Shown here in pieces: positions 55,062 to 64,000 of a DNA stretch of 64,000 bases. The position numbers and the translations under genes were made by a program. Under the pieces are notes generated by a model. It made no database searches. It saw only the letters and a program-made list of their open reading frames with translations, and was not told the DNA's origin. Within the stretch, counting starts at the first letter, position 1. Each line of letters begins with the position of its first letter. The stretch is taken from the NCBI RefSeq assembly GCF_003324525.1, contig NZ_QGDC01000007.1, positions 124,001 through 188,000 of the forward strand, given 5' to 3'. This DNA is from Mucilaginibacter hurinus. GTDB lineage: Bacteria; Bacteroidota; Bacteroidia; Sphingobacteriales; Sphingobacteriaceae.

Positions 55062-56252
55062 TTACTCATTAATAGCTTTTACACCGGGTAATTCTTTGCC
55101 TTCCATATATTCAAGTAGCGCACCGCCACCGGTTGATACATAGCTCACATCATCAGTGTAGCCAAACTTTGCTACCGCCGCTGCTGAGTCGCCGCCGCCA
55201 ATAAGCGAGAACGCTCCATTTTCAGTTGCTTTAACAACTGCATCGGCAACGGCTTTGGTACCTGTTTCAAATTTTTCCATCTCAAATACGCCCATTGGCC
55301 CATTCCATAAAATGGTTTTTGATTCGGCTACAACACTGCTGAATTTTTTAACAGATTCCGGTCCGATATCTAAACCCATCCAGCCGTCTTTGATATTATC
55401 ATTTTGGGCCGCGTCGGTATTAGCGTCGTTACTGAAATTATCGGCTATTACCGAATCAGTTGGCAACAGCAGGTTAACCCCTTTGGCCTTTGCTTTTTCA
55501 ATAAGGCTGTTAGCCAGGTCCAGTTTATCCTCTTCAACCAATGATTTACCGATTTTGCCACCCTGTGCCCTGGCAAAAGTGTACGCCATACCACCTCCGA
55601 TTATTAAATTGTCTACCTTTTCAAGCAACGCTTCAATCAATTCTATTTTATCAGATACCTTAGCACCGCCCATAATAGCTGTAAAAGGTTTTGCGGCATC
55701 GTTAAGCACTTTTTCAGCATTGGCCAGTTCGCCGGCCATCAGGTAACCGAAATACTTATTATCCGGGAAAAATTGAGCGATAATAGCAGTTGATGCATGT
55801 GCCCGGTGTGCTGTTCCGAAGGCATCGTTTACATAAATATCACCCAGTTTGGCTAACTTATCGGCGAAATCTTTATCGCCTTTTTCTTCTTCTTTATAAA
55901 AACGCAGGTTTTCCAGCAGCAATACTTCGCCATTATGTAATTCAGATGCCTTTTGCACGGCGTCGTCGCCAATGCAGTCATCTGCAAATTCTACTTCCTG
56001 GCCAAGCAAGTCTGAAAGATGCTTTACTACATGTTTTAACGAATATTTTTCGGTTGGGCCTTCTTTCGGTCTGCCCAGGTGCGACATTAATACTACCGAA
56101 CCGCCATCCTTCAGTATTTTTTTTATAGTTGGTAAAGCAGCCGTTATCCGGTTATCGTCAGTAATGTTATATTCTTTATCAAGAGGTACATTGAAGTCAA
56201 CACGGATAAGGGCTTTTTTGCCTGCAAAACTTATTTGGTCTATTGTTTTCAT
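55062..56252 (-). CDS. pgk: Phosphoglycerate kinase
   Basis: 396 residues. Transfers the phosphoryl group between 1,3-bisphosphoglycerate and [26 protein letters not shown] near the start (substrate arginine region), [59 protein letters not shown] (GGAKVSDKI signature) and the nucleotide site [11 protein letters not shown] near the C-terminus. Monocistronic by spacing; it is separated from gap by the GNAT gene on the same strand, so pgk and gap are in the same region but not adjacent. Confidence 0.98.
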   Translation of the reverse strand: MKTIDQISFAGKKALIRVDFNVPLDKEYNITDDNRITAALPTIKKILKDGGSVVLMSHLGRPKEGPTEKYSLKHVVKHLSDLLGQEVEFADDCIGDDAVQKASELHNGEVLLLENLRFYKEEEKGDKDFADKLAKLGDIYVNDAFGTAHRAHASTAIIAQFFPDNKYFGYLMAGELANAEKVLNDAAKPFTAIMGGAKVSDKIELIEALLEKVDNLIIGGGMAYTFARAQGGKIGKSLVEEDKLDLANSLIEKAKAKGVNLLLPTDSVIADNFSNDANTDAAQNDNIKDGWMGLDIGPESVKKFSSVVAESKTILWNGPMGVFEMEKFETGTKAVADAVVKATENGAFSLIGGGDSAAAVAKFGYTDDVSYVSTGGGALLEYMEGKELPGVKAINE

Positions 56253-56350
56253 ACTTTATAGGGTTGTAAAAATCCAGCGGCGCAAAATCAGCATTTTATT
56301 TTTAAATATGGAACGCAACAGGCATAAATGTGTTCTTAAATTTAAAAAAA

Positions 56351-56785
56351 TCAGCTGATTTTTATGTACATCACATAATGCGGGCCTATGCCGTGTACCT
56401 CAAACTCTTCTGATATTATTTTGAACCCCATTTTAAGATAGAATGGCAACGCGCTTTTGCGCGCATTACACCACAGATAACTGATTTTTTTGCCGCGCAG
56501 ATATACTATCGCAAAGTTGAGTAGTTGGTTTCCGTGCCCCTTACCCTGTTGTCTCGCTATGGTAGCCATGCCCCTTAACTGGTAGCCCTTGCCGCTAAAG
56601 TCGCCACAGTCCTGCGGATGGAATGATCCGATGCAGGCGAGCTCGTCTCCGGAGTAATAACCCAGGTGAAAAGCGCCGTTAATTTTATCAGTATCGAAGG
56701 CGCAATCTTCAGGCAGTAACTTTCCTTCGCGCAATATGTCGTTGCGTATGGATAGAAGCTCTTCAACATTGATGAATTTTATCAT
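56351..56785 (-). CDS. GNAT-family N-acetyltransferase
   Basis: 144 residues, a single GNAT domain. The acetyl-CoA loop is ARQQGKGHGNQLLNFA (R/Q-x-x-G-x-G/A) near residue 80, preceded by strand YQLRGMATIA and followed by LWCNARKSALPFYLKMGFK, the C-terminal motif with the GF beta-bulge. Acceptor unknown. Its start overlaps the gap stop by four bases (ATGA), so it is translationally coupled to gap. A role in acetylating a metabolite or protein cannot be specified. Confidence 0.88.
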   Translation of the reverse strand: MIKFINVEELLSIRNDILREGKLLPEDCAFDTDKINGAFHLGYYSGDELACIGSFHPQDCGDFSGKGYQLRGMATIARQQGKGHGNQLLNFAIVYLRGKKISYLWCNARKSALPFYLKMGFKIISEEFEVHGIGPHYVMYIKIS

Positions 56786-57780
56786 TTCTTAAGTGAGCTT
56801 ATCCGTTCAACTAAATCGGCGAGGCGGCTTGAATAGCCCGTTTCGTTATCATACCATCCAACCACCTTTACCAGGCCGCCGACTATAGATGTAAGTTGAG
56901 CATCAAAAACACAGCTATGGGTGTTGTCAAGAATGTCAGTAGATACTATTGGGTCTTCCGTGTATTCCAGTATATCCTTCATTTTCCCGTCGGCGGCTTC
57001 CTTAAACTTGTTATTTATTTGTGCCACGGTGGCTGTTTTACGCAGGCTGCAGGTAAAATCAGTTAAGGATCCGTTGAGCACAGGTACGCGTATACCCGCG
57101 CCGCCGAGTTTGCCATTTAAATGCGGAAAAATAGTGGTAATTGCCTTGGCAGCACCGGTGGTAGTAGGTATGATGGATGCGGAGGCCGCCCTTGCCCGGC
57201 GCAAATCCTTATGCGGCGCATCGTGCAGGCTCTGGTCGCCAGTCATTGAATGTACTGTAGTGATGTAACCATCCACAATCCCCCAGTTATCGTCGAGTAT
57301 CTTTACCATAGCCGCTACGTTATTTGTGGTGCACGAGGCGTTAGACAATACAGGTGAAGTGAGGTTAACTTCGCCATCGTTAACGCCGAGCACTATGGTA
57401 GGTATGTTTTTATCGGCCGAAGGGGCTGAAATAATCACCTGTTTGGCTCCGGCCTGCAGGTGTAACCCGGCGCCATGGTGTGACGTAAATTTACCGGTCG
57501 ACTCAATTACCAGGTCTATGTCCATTTCTTTCCACGGCAGTGCTGAGGGCTCGCGTTGTGCATATACCATTATTTTGGTGCCGTTAATTATTAAATTATT
57601 ATCGTCAAAATCAACAGTGCCTATAAAACCCCTGTGTATCGAATCGTACTTAAACAGGTGTGCAAGTGTACGCGTGTCGGTAAGGTCATTTATAGCAACT
57701 ACCTTTATACCGGGCCGTGTTAAAATGCTTCGTAAAAATGTACGGCCTATACGGCCGAACCCATTTATTGCTATTTTCAT
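56782..57780 (-). CDS. gap: Glyceraldehyde-3-phosphate dehydrogenase
   Basis: 332 residues. Oxidative phosphorylation of glyceraldehyde-3-phosphate with NAD(P). MKIAINGFGRIGRTFLRSIL dinucleotide loop, Asp32 in AINDLTD suggesting NAD preference, catalytic Cys150 in LSNASCTTNNVAAM, the catalytic histidine downstream in TVHSMTGDQSLHDAPH and WYDNETGYSSRLADL. Coupled to the GNAT gene downstream. A TAGATTTG promoter box is 20 bp upstream of the ATG. Confidence 0.97.
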   Translation of the reverse strand: MKIAINGFGRIGRTFLRSILTRPGIKVVAINDLTDTRTLAHLFKYDSIHRGFIGTVDFDDNNLIINGTKIMVYAQREPSALPWKEMDIDLVIESTGKFTSHHGAGLHLQAGAKQVIISAPSADKNIPTIVLGVNDGEVNLTSPVLSNASCTTNNVAAMVKILDDNWGIVDGYITTVHSMTGDQSLHDAPHKDLRRARAASASIIPTTTGAAKAITTIFPHLNGKLGGAGIRVPVLNGSLTDFTCSLRKTATVAQINNKFKEAADGKMKDILEYTEDPIVSTDILDNTHSCVFDAQLTSIVGGLVKVVGWYDNETGYSSRLADLVERISSLKK

Positions 57781-57800
57781 CTTATCTGGTAGTTATAACG

Positions 57801-57808
57801 CAAATCTA
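57801..57808 (-). promoter_or_regulatory. Putative gap -7 promoter box
   Basis: Minus-strand TAGATTTG, exact TAnnTTTG, ends 20 bases before the gap ATG. No -33 TTTG at 19-21 bp. Confidence 0.5.
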
Positions 57809-57916
57809 TATAATAAAAACCTTGCTATATTCAGCCTGAAGCAATATTGCTTGTTAAATACCCTTGCTGGTACTTTACGTTAAAAGTATTTACTTTGCAG
57901 TATACACCATCCATTA

Positions 57917-59032
57917 ATGAAGCGGATATTATTTGATCACCAGATATTCAGAAAACAAAATTTCGGAGGCATATCCAAGTATTTTACTGAATTGATGAAA
58001 GGCGTAGGTAAGGAATCGGAATACAAGGTTTTACCAAAAAAATTCTTTTCAAAAAACGTCCATCTTTCCGAAAGCCAGCTTACACGGTTTAGTAAGTTAA
58101 ACAAGTTAAAAAAATTTCCGGGTAAAGGGAGATTGGAGAGAGCGATTGAAAAGGAGGAGGAGCTTCGTACAATTGATATACTTAAAAACGGGCGGTTTGA
58201 TATTTTCCAGCCTACATATTACAACCCTTACTTTTTAAAGCATTTACCGGCTGACAAGCCTTTTGTGCTTACCGTGTATGACATGATACACGAAAATTAT
58301 TTTGATAAGGTAATGGAAACGCTGAGCGCCGAGAGTGAATGGAAGGCCAGCCTGATACCGCGTGCCGACCATATTATAGCTATATCCCATCATACTAAGA
58401 AGGAGATACTATACCATTTTCCAGCTGTTGACGAGGCTAAGATATCGGTAGTGCACCTTGCCGCCACAGGGTACACTACAGAGGCCATTAAGATGCAGGG
58501 GTTGCCACAGCAGTACATACTGTTTGTGGGCGTGCGTAAGTACTATAAGAATTTTCAATGGTTGGCTGAAACCCTTAACGAGTATCTCAAAAAAAGCAAT
58601 ATTACGTTGCTATGCGCCGGCAGCGGCGATTTCGACGCGTATGAGCGCAACGTACTTGGTCGTATAGATGCTTTGAGCCATGTAAAATATATACCGGTTA
58701 AGGGCGATAATGAAATGGCGGCTTTGTACCAAAACGCGTTATGTTTTATATTCCCGTCGCTTGAGGAAGGCTTTGGTATACCCGTACTTGAAGGCTTTAT
58801 TAACAAGTGCCCTGTAATATTGTCTAACGCCAGTTGTTTCCCTGAAGTTGGCGGCGACGCAGCTTTATATTTTGAGCCCGGCAACAGGGACGACCTGGTT
58901 GAAAAAGTATCGCAAATTGTCAATAACAAAGCACTGCGCGAAGAATTAATTGAAAAGGGAACGGAGCGTTTAAAAATATTTAACTGGAAGAGTACAGTTG
59001 AGCAGCATTTAAAGGTGTACGAGCGTTTTTAA
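57917..59032 (+). CDS. Family 4-type glycosyltransferase
   Basis: 371 residues, GT-B fold. N-terminal acceptor domain KRILFDHQIFRKQNFGGISKY, which fits the GGI nucleotide-sugar contact; a linker; then the donor domain LPQQYILFVGVRKYYKNFQWL, and the diagnostic PSLEEGFGIPVLEGF with E-x7-E and CPVILSNASCFPEVGGDAALYFEPGN. The donor and acceptor sugars are unknown. It stands apart from the GMD-like gene by about 3 kb of glycolysis genes, so a common polysaccharide pathway is only a possibility. The gene is convergent with obg (71-bp gap with no obvious terminator). Confidence 0.9.
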   Translation: MKRILFDHQIFRKQNFGGISKYFTELMKGVGKESEYKVLPKKFFSKNVHLSESQLTRFSKLNKLKKFPGKGRLERAIEKEEELRTIDILKNGRFDIFQPTYYNPYFLKHLPADKPFVLTVYDMIHENYFDKVMETLSAESEWKASLIPRADHIIAISHHTKKEILYHFPAVDEAKISVVHLAATGYTTEAIKMQGLPQQYILFVGVRKYYKNFQWLAETLNEYLKKSNITLLCAGSGDFDAYERNVLGRIDALSHVKYIPVKGDNEMAALYQNALCFIFPSLEEGFGIPVLEGFINKCPVILSNASCFPEVGGDAALYFEPGNRDDLVEKVSQIVNNKALREELIEKGTERLKIFNWKSTVEQHLKVYERF

Positions 59033-59103
59033 ATTGCCTCCGCACTTACCGGCTCCGTCCCGGGCGTGCCATACATTGTACCTAAAGATGAACGGTGATA
59101 AAT

Positions 59104-60102
59104 TTACTTGTTTATCGCCAGCCATAACATGTCTTTTAGCTCAGTGATGTTTTTTTGCGCTACCGATGATATAAATAGGTAGGGTATACCTGCCGGTATA
59201 TCTTTTTTCATCTCCTCAGTTAGCTCATCGTCCAGCATATCGGCTTTAGTAATAGCTAACACACGCGGCTTATGTATAAGTTCGGGGTTGTATTCTTCCA
59301 ATTCATTTAAAAGGATGCTGTACTCCTCGGCAATAGTGCGCGCTGTATCAGCAGGTACCATAAACAAAAGCACAGAGTTACGTTCAATGTGTCGTAAAAA
59401 CCTGATGCCTAGTCCTTTGCCTTTTGATGCGCCCTCAATAATGCCGGGGATATCGGCCATTACAAATGATTTGCTGTCGCGATACGATACGATGCCCAGG
59501 TTGGGTACAAGGGTAGTAAAAGCGTAGTCGGCAATCTCCGGTTTAGCAGCCGATACTACAGATAGTAATGTCGACTTACCGGCATTGGGGAAACCTACCA
59601 AGCCTACGTCGGCCAGCAGCTTTAACTCAAGTACGTTCCATTCTTCCTTGCCGGGTTCACCTGATTGTGCAAAACGGGGGGTTTGTTGTACCGAATTTTT
59701 AAAATGCCAGTTACCTAAACCGCCGCGGCCACCTTCAGTAAGGATACGGCTTTCGCCGTCATGGGTTATTTCAAATAATATTTCGCCAGTTTCTGCATCT
59801 TTAGCGATAGTGCCAAGCGGAACTTCCAATATTTCATCTCTCCCGGTTTTGCCTGTTTTAAGCGTGGTGCCACCCGGGTCGCCATCACCGGCAATAACGT
59901 GCTTGCGATATTTAAGATGCAGCAGCGTCCACAACTGCGCATTGCCTGTTATTATAACATGCCCCCCGCGTCCGCCGTCACCACCGTCGGGGCCGCCTTT
60001 TGAAGTTAGCTTGTCCCGGTGTAAATGTGCAGAACCAGCCCCGCCTTTGCCTGACCGGCAGCATATTTTTACATAATCGACAAAATTTGAACCCTGGGAC
60101 AT
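59104..60102 (-). CDS. obg: GTPase Obg (CgtA), without C-terminal OCT domain
   Basis: 332 residues. Ribosome-associated GTPase needed for 50S maturation. Glycine-rich Obg fold (about 1-158: [36 protein letters not shown]) followed by the GTPase domain: P-loop [15 protein letters not shown], switch [25 protein letters not shown] and TKAD. It ends soon after the G domain; the extra C-terminal OCT domain found in many Obg proteins is absent. Downstream of adk on the same strand, separated by 181 bp holding a terminator. Confidence 0.96.
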   Translation of the reverse strand: MSQGSNFVDYVKICCRSGKGGAGSAHLHRDKLTSKGGPDGGDGGRGGHVIITGNAQLWTLLHLKYRKHVIAGDGDPGGTTLKTGKTGRDEILEVPLGTIAKDAETGEILFEITHDGESRILTEGGRGGLGNWHFKNSVQQTPRFAQSGEPGKEEWNVLELKLLADVGLVGFPNAGKSTLLSVVSAAKPEIADYAFTTLVPNLGIVSYRDSKSFVMADIPGIIEGASKGKGLGIRFLRHIERNSVLLFMVPADTARTIAEEYSILLNELEEYNPELIHKPRVLAITKADMLDDELTEEMKKDIPAGIPYLFISSVAQKNITELKDMLWLAINK

Positions 60103-60220
60103 AATAGATGTTTTATATTAATACTGAATTAATGGTTTGCAATTTCAATTCAGAATTCGTAATGCAAAATTATAGATTTTAGTCTGGAAGTATTGCGTAT
60201 AAATCATTTGACGTAAAATA

Positions 60221-60261
60221 GAAAATCCGTAAGCTGAAACGTTTTCGGCTTACGGATTTTC
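60221..60261 (-). terminator. Terminator after adk
   Basis: Near-complete palindrome: GAAAATCCGTAAGC (60221-60234) and its complement GCTTACGGATTTTC (60248-60261) with a partly self-complementary loop. Perfect 14-bp stem, modest T content beyond. Ends the adk transcript before obg. Confidence 0.85.
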
Positions 60262-60283
60262 CGTCTTCCCGTCTCCGGGAATA

Positions 60284-60856
60284 TTAATAAGTGTCAATAA
60301 CCTTAGTTATCTCGCCAAAAATACCGTCTATCGAGCCGATACCATTAATGCTGGTAAATTTGTTTTGGCCCTTGTAATAACCGGCAACTGGCGCGGTTTT
60401 ATCATTATATTCTTTGATGCGTTTACGTATCACTTCGGGGTTAGCATCATCCGGACGACCTGAATCTTTACCACGTAATAAAAGGCGCTGCTCAAGCTCC
60501 TGATCATTAACCTCAAGTGCTATCATGCCTGATATAGCTGATGCTTTACTCTCCAATAATGAATCCAATGCTTCGGCTTGCGCTACAGTACGCGGAAAGC
60601 CATCAAAAATGAAGCCTTTAGCTTCCTTGTTGGCATCCAGTTTATTGCTAATCATGCCTATTACTACGGCATCAGGTACTAAAAGGCCTTCGTCCATTAG
60701 TTTTTTAGCTTCCAATCCAAGTGTGGTGCCCTGGCTTATTTCGCCACGTAACAAATCGCCGGTTGAGAGGTGAATCAATCCGTATTTTTCGATAAGCTTT
60801 TGTGATTGAGTGCCTTTGCCCGCTCCGGGAGGGCCGAAAAGAACTAAGTTTAGCAT
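60284..60856 (-). CDS. adk: Adenylate kinase
   Basis: 190 residues, the short-lid form. NVVLFGPPGAGKGTQSQKL P-loop at 6-15, LSTGDLLRGEI (AMP site), GFIFDGFPRTVAQAEAL and the Arg-containing RKRIKEYNDKTAPV near the C-terminus. Transfers phosphate between ATP and AMP. The lid is short and lacks the four-cysteine zinc motif. Next to the tRNA gene on the same strand; the hairpin between them is at 60872-60903. Confidence 0.97.
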   Translation of the reverse strand: MLNLVLFGPPGAGKGTQSQKLIEKYGLIHLSTGDLLRGEISQGTTLGLEAKKLMDEGLLVPDAVVIGMISNKLDANKEAKGFIFDGFPRTVAQAEALDSLLESKASAISGMIALEVNDQELEQRLLLRGKDSGRPDDANPEVIRKRIKEYNDKTAPVAGYYKGQNKFTSINGIGSIDGIFGEITKVIDTY

Positions 60857-60871
60857 GCTGATAAAATTTAA

Positions 60872-60903
60872 ATAGCCTTTCAGTTGCTAGGCAGAAAGGC
60901 TAT
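60872..60903 (-). terminator. Hairpin between tRNA-Arg and adk
   Basis: ATAGCCTTTC (60872-60881) pairs exactly with GAAAGGCTAT (60894-60903), followed on the minus strand by TTTAAATTTT. Probable terminator of the tRNA transcript or leader hairpin of adk. Confidence 0.65.
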
Positions 60904-60910
60904 AGTGAAG

Positions 60911-60984
60911 TGAACTTGAAGGGAGTCGAACCCCTAACCTTCTCATCCGTAGTGAGATGCTCTATCCAATTGAGCTACAAGTCC
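60911..60984 (-). tRNA. tRNA-Arg, anticodon ACG
   Basis: 74 nt. The acceptor arms GGACTTG and CAAGTTC pair; D arm GCTC/GAGC; anticodon stem TCTCA/TGAGA around loop CTACGGA, giving anticodon ACG (inosine-modified to read CGN); T arm AGGGG/CCCTT with TTCGACT loop. No encoded CCA. A full promoter of the TTTG-N19-TAnnTTTG form is 28 bases upstream. Confidence 0.97.
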
Positions 60985-61012
60985 TGATATATCCCGTTTT
61001 TCGAACGGAATG

Positions 61013-61043
61013 CAAAAATAGCGTTTTTTTTGAAGCCGGCAAA
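61013..61043 (-). promoter_or_regulatory. Bacteroidota-type promoter of tRNA-Arg
   Basis: On the minus strand TTTG (61043-61040), exactly 19 bp, then TATTTTTG (61020-61013). Exact match to the TTTG/TAnnTTTG consensus recognised by the housekeeping sigma factor of this phylum. Confidence 0.85.
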
Positions 61044-61100
61044 AAAATTGGAAAATAAGTTGATATGCAATAGTTATTAGCTTCAAGCGTTGGTTAGTTT

Positions 61101-63305
<2,205 letters not shown>

Positions 63306-63330
63306 TTATTCTTTCACAAACTTTCAACTT

Positions 63331-63792
63331 ATGAAAAAACTTATTCTTTTAGCCGTAATTGCCGTTGTATTATCTGCTACACAAACATTTGCCCAGACTG
63401 GCACCACAGGTGTAGGTTTAGGCCTTGATTTTGGTGATGGTTCCACTTTGGTAGGTCCAACCCTTAAGCATCGTTTCAACAGCAAAGATGCACTACAAGC
63501 CGATCTTCTGTTTGGTGCCGACGCTGTTTGGTTAGGTGGTTACTATCAGTATCATCAATCATTCCCCAGAACTAATTCATTACAATGGTACTTGGGAGTA
63601 GGTCCTCAGTTTGCATTTGCGGATAATAACAGAGGTACTTTTGTATTCCTGCGCCCTATGGTAGGTTTGGATTACACCATCCCATCTGCACCTATAAGCC
63701 TTAGCTTTGATTGGAGACCAATGTGGCAGCTTAATAAAGATTCGGAGTTTGAGCCTGCAAGGTTTGGCCTTGGTTTCAGGTATAACTTTTAA
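63331..63792 (+). CDS. Small outer-membrane beta-barrel protein
   Basis: 153 residues from ATG 63331 (MKKLILLAVIAVVLSATQTF), giving a clear signal peptide ending before AQ; a further upstream ATG at 63286 would bury the signal sequence. Mature part: alternating strands with TTGVGLGLDFGDGSTLVGP, HRFNSKDALQADLLFGADAVW, FLRPMVGLDYTI and a terminal ...FGLGFRYNF with C-terminal Phe as for outer-membrane insertion. Family not recognised beyond small barrel. Followed by a terminator. Confidence 0.85.
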   Translation: MKKLILLAVIAVVLSATQTFAQTGTTGVGLGLDFGDGSTLVGPTLKHRFNSKDALQADLLFGADAVWLGGYYQYHQSFPRTNSLQWYLGVGPQFAFADNNRGTFVFLRPMVGLDYTIPSAPISLSFDWRPMWQLNKDSEFEPARFGLGFRYNF

Positions 63793-63810
63793 CCAACGAT
63801 TTTTAAACAG

Positions 63811-63836
63811 AAAAGGCCGCGACAGCGGCTTTTTTT
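63811..63836 (+). terminator. Terminator after the outer-membrane protein gene
   Basis: GCCGC-GACA-GCGGC extended by flanking A4 and T7. Typical rho-independent terminator. Confidence 0.85.
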
Positions 63837-63865
63837 GTGAGCTATAATAAAAGGCTGTGACGAGC

Positions 63866-64000
63866 CTACTCCTGTGGTGGTGTTTTAAGCGAGTCCATTG
63901 TGCGCATGCGGTAACAATTGATAGCTGTTTCTCCTAATTGTGCAATAAGCCGGTAATTGACTACAGCACCAACTGCGGCACCTATAACAGGGATGAGCTG
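63866..64000 (-). CDS. EcsC-family protein (partial, N-terminus off the window)
   Basis: The last 44 residues before the TAG stop read QLIPVIGAAVGAVVNYRLIA, then QLGETAINCYRMRTMDSL and KTPPQE. The IPVIGAAVGAVVNY segment resembles the C-terminal membrane-associated part of EcsC-like proteins, whose role is unclear. Only this tail is visible, so the assignment is tentative. Confidence 0.6.
   Translation of the reverse strand, partial: QLIPVIGAAVGAVVNYRLIAQLGETAINCYRMRTMDSLKTPPQE

Noticed and set aside
57917..59032. A polysaccharide gene cluster with the GMD-like gene
   Set aside because: Only two candidate sugar genes, separated by pgk, a GNAT gene and gap on the opposite strand; no transporter or polymerase adjoins them.

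Overview
The window is an ordinary-looking piece of chromosome from a Bacteroidota bacterium, most likely family Sphingobacteriaceae (Mucilaginibacter/Pedobacter-like). The genus is an inference. The evidence is: -7 promoter boxes of the Bacteroidota form TAnnTTTG, including one full TTTG-N19-TAnnTTTG promoter in front of a tRNA gene; few Shine-Dalgarno sites; a Bacteroidota histone H1-like small protein; an FtsZ with the NVPAYKRK-type tail; atpD-atpC split from the other ATP synthase genes; outer-membrane beta-barrel and lipoprotein genes; and a meso-DAP type MurE. No rRNA, CRISPR array, prophage or insertion sequence was seen. Both ends cut a gene: a HipA-like kinase at the left and an EcsC-family protein at the right.

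Layout. 1-4.6 kb: HipA-like kinase, lipocalin-like secreted protein, hemA, DoxX-like membrane protein, metallo-beta-lactamase-fold protein, small lipoprotein. 4.8-12.8 kb: heme locus hemC-hemD (one fused gene), hemB, hemL, a two-component system plus TPR membrane protein, hemE, hemJ. 12.8-18.3 kb: SGNH hydrolase lipoprotein, amidohydrolase, an ECF sigma factor/anti-sigma-like/outer-membrane trio, and an orphan ABC ATPase. 18.4-31.2 kb: a complete branched-chain amino-acid locus on the minus strand, in the order ilvD-ilvB-ilvN-ilvC-leuC-(GxxExxY)-leuD-leuB-(methyltransferase)-leuA-ilvA. 31.5-36.3 kb: atpD-atpC, dapA, a histone H1-like gene of 59 codons, and an alpha-oxoamine synthase. 36.4-52.3 kb: the full division and cell wall (dcw) cluster mraZ-rsmH-ftsL-ftsI-murE-mraY-murD-ftsW-murG-murC-ftsQ-ftsA-ftsZ on the minus strand. 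52.5-53.9 kb: three tandem paralogous lipoproteins with a CACH motif. 54-64 kb: a GDP-mannose dehydratase-like enzyme, pgk, a GNAT acetyltransferase, gap, a glycosyltransferase, obg, adk, tRNA-Arg(ACG), ligA and an outer-membrane protein.

How the genes fit together. The heme genes run from glutamyl-tRNA to coproporphyrinogen precursors and, through HemJ, protoporphyrinogen oxidation; gltX, the coproporphyrinogen oxidase gene and hemH are not here. dapA supplies the meso-DAP branch used by MurE in the neighbouring dcw cluster. The ilv/leu locus encodes every step to isoleucine, valine and leucine except the transaminase.

The main non-coding interest is a set of palindromic repeats in the intergenic gaps. 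Four copies of an ~80-bp hairpin (arms beginning CGTCATTGCGAGG) lie at gene junctions in or at the end of the ilv/leu locus. A G-rich short palindrome abuts start or stop codons. Two T/G-rich hairpins lie in atpD-atpC and beside leuA. A three-fold GTGG repeat with 10-bp period sits upstream of mraZ and looks like the MraZ operator. I did not find a clear-cut new defence or mobile system. The least explained coding feature is the triplicated CACH lipoprotein family.
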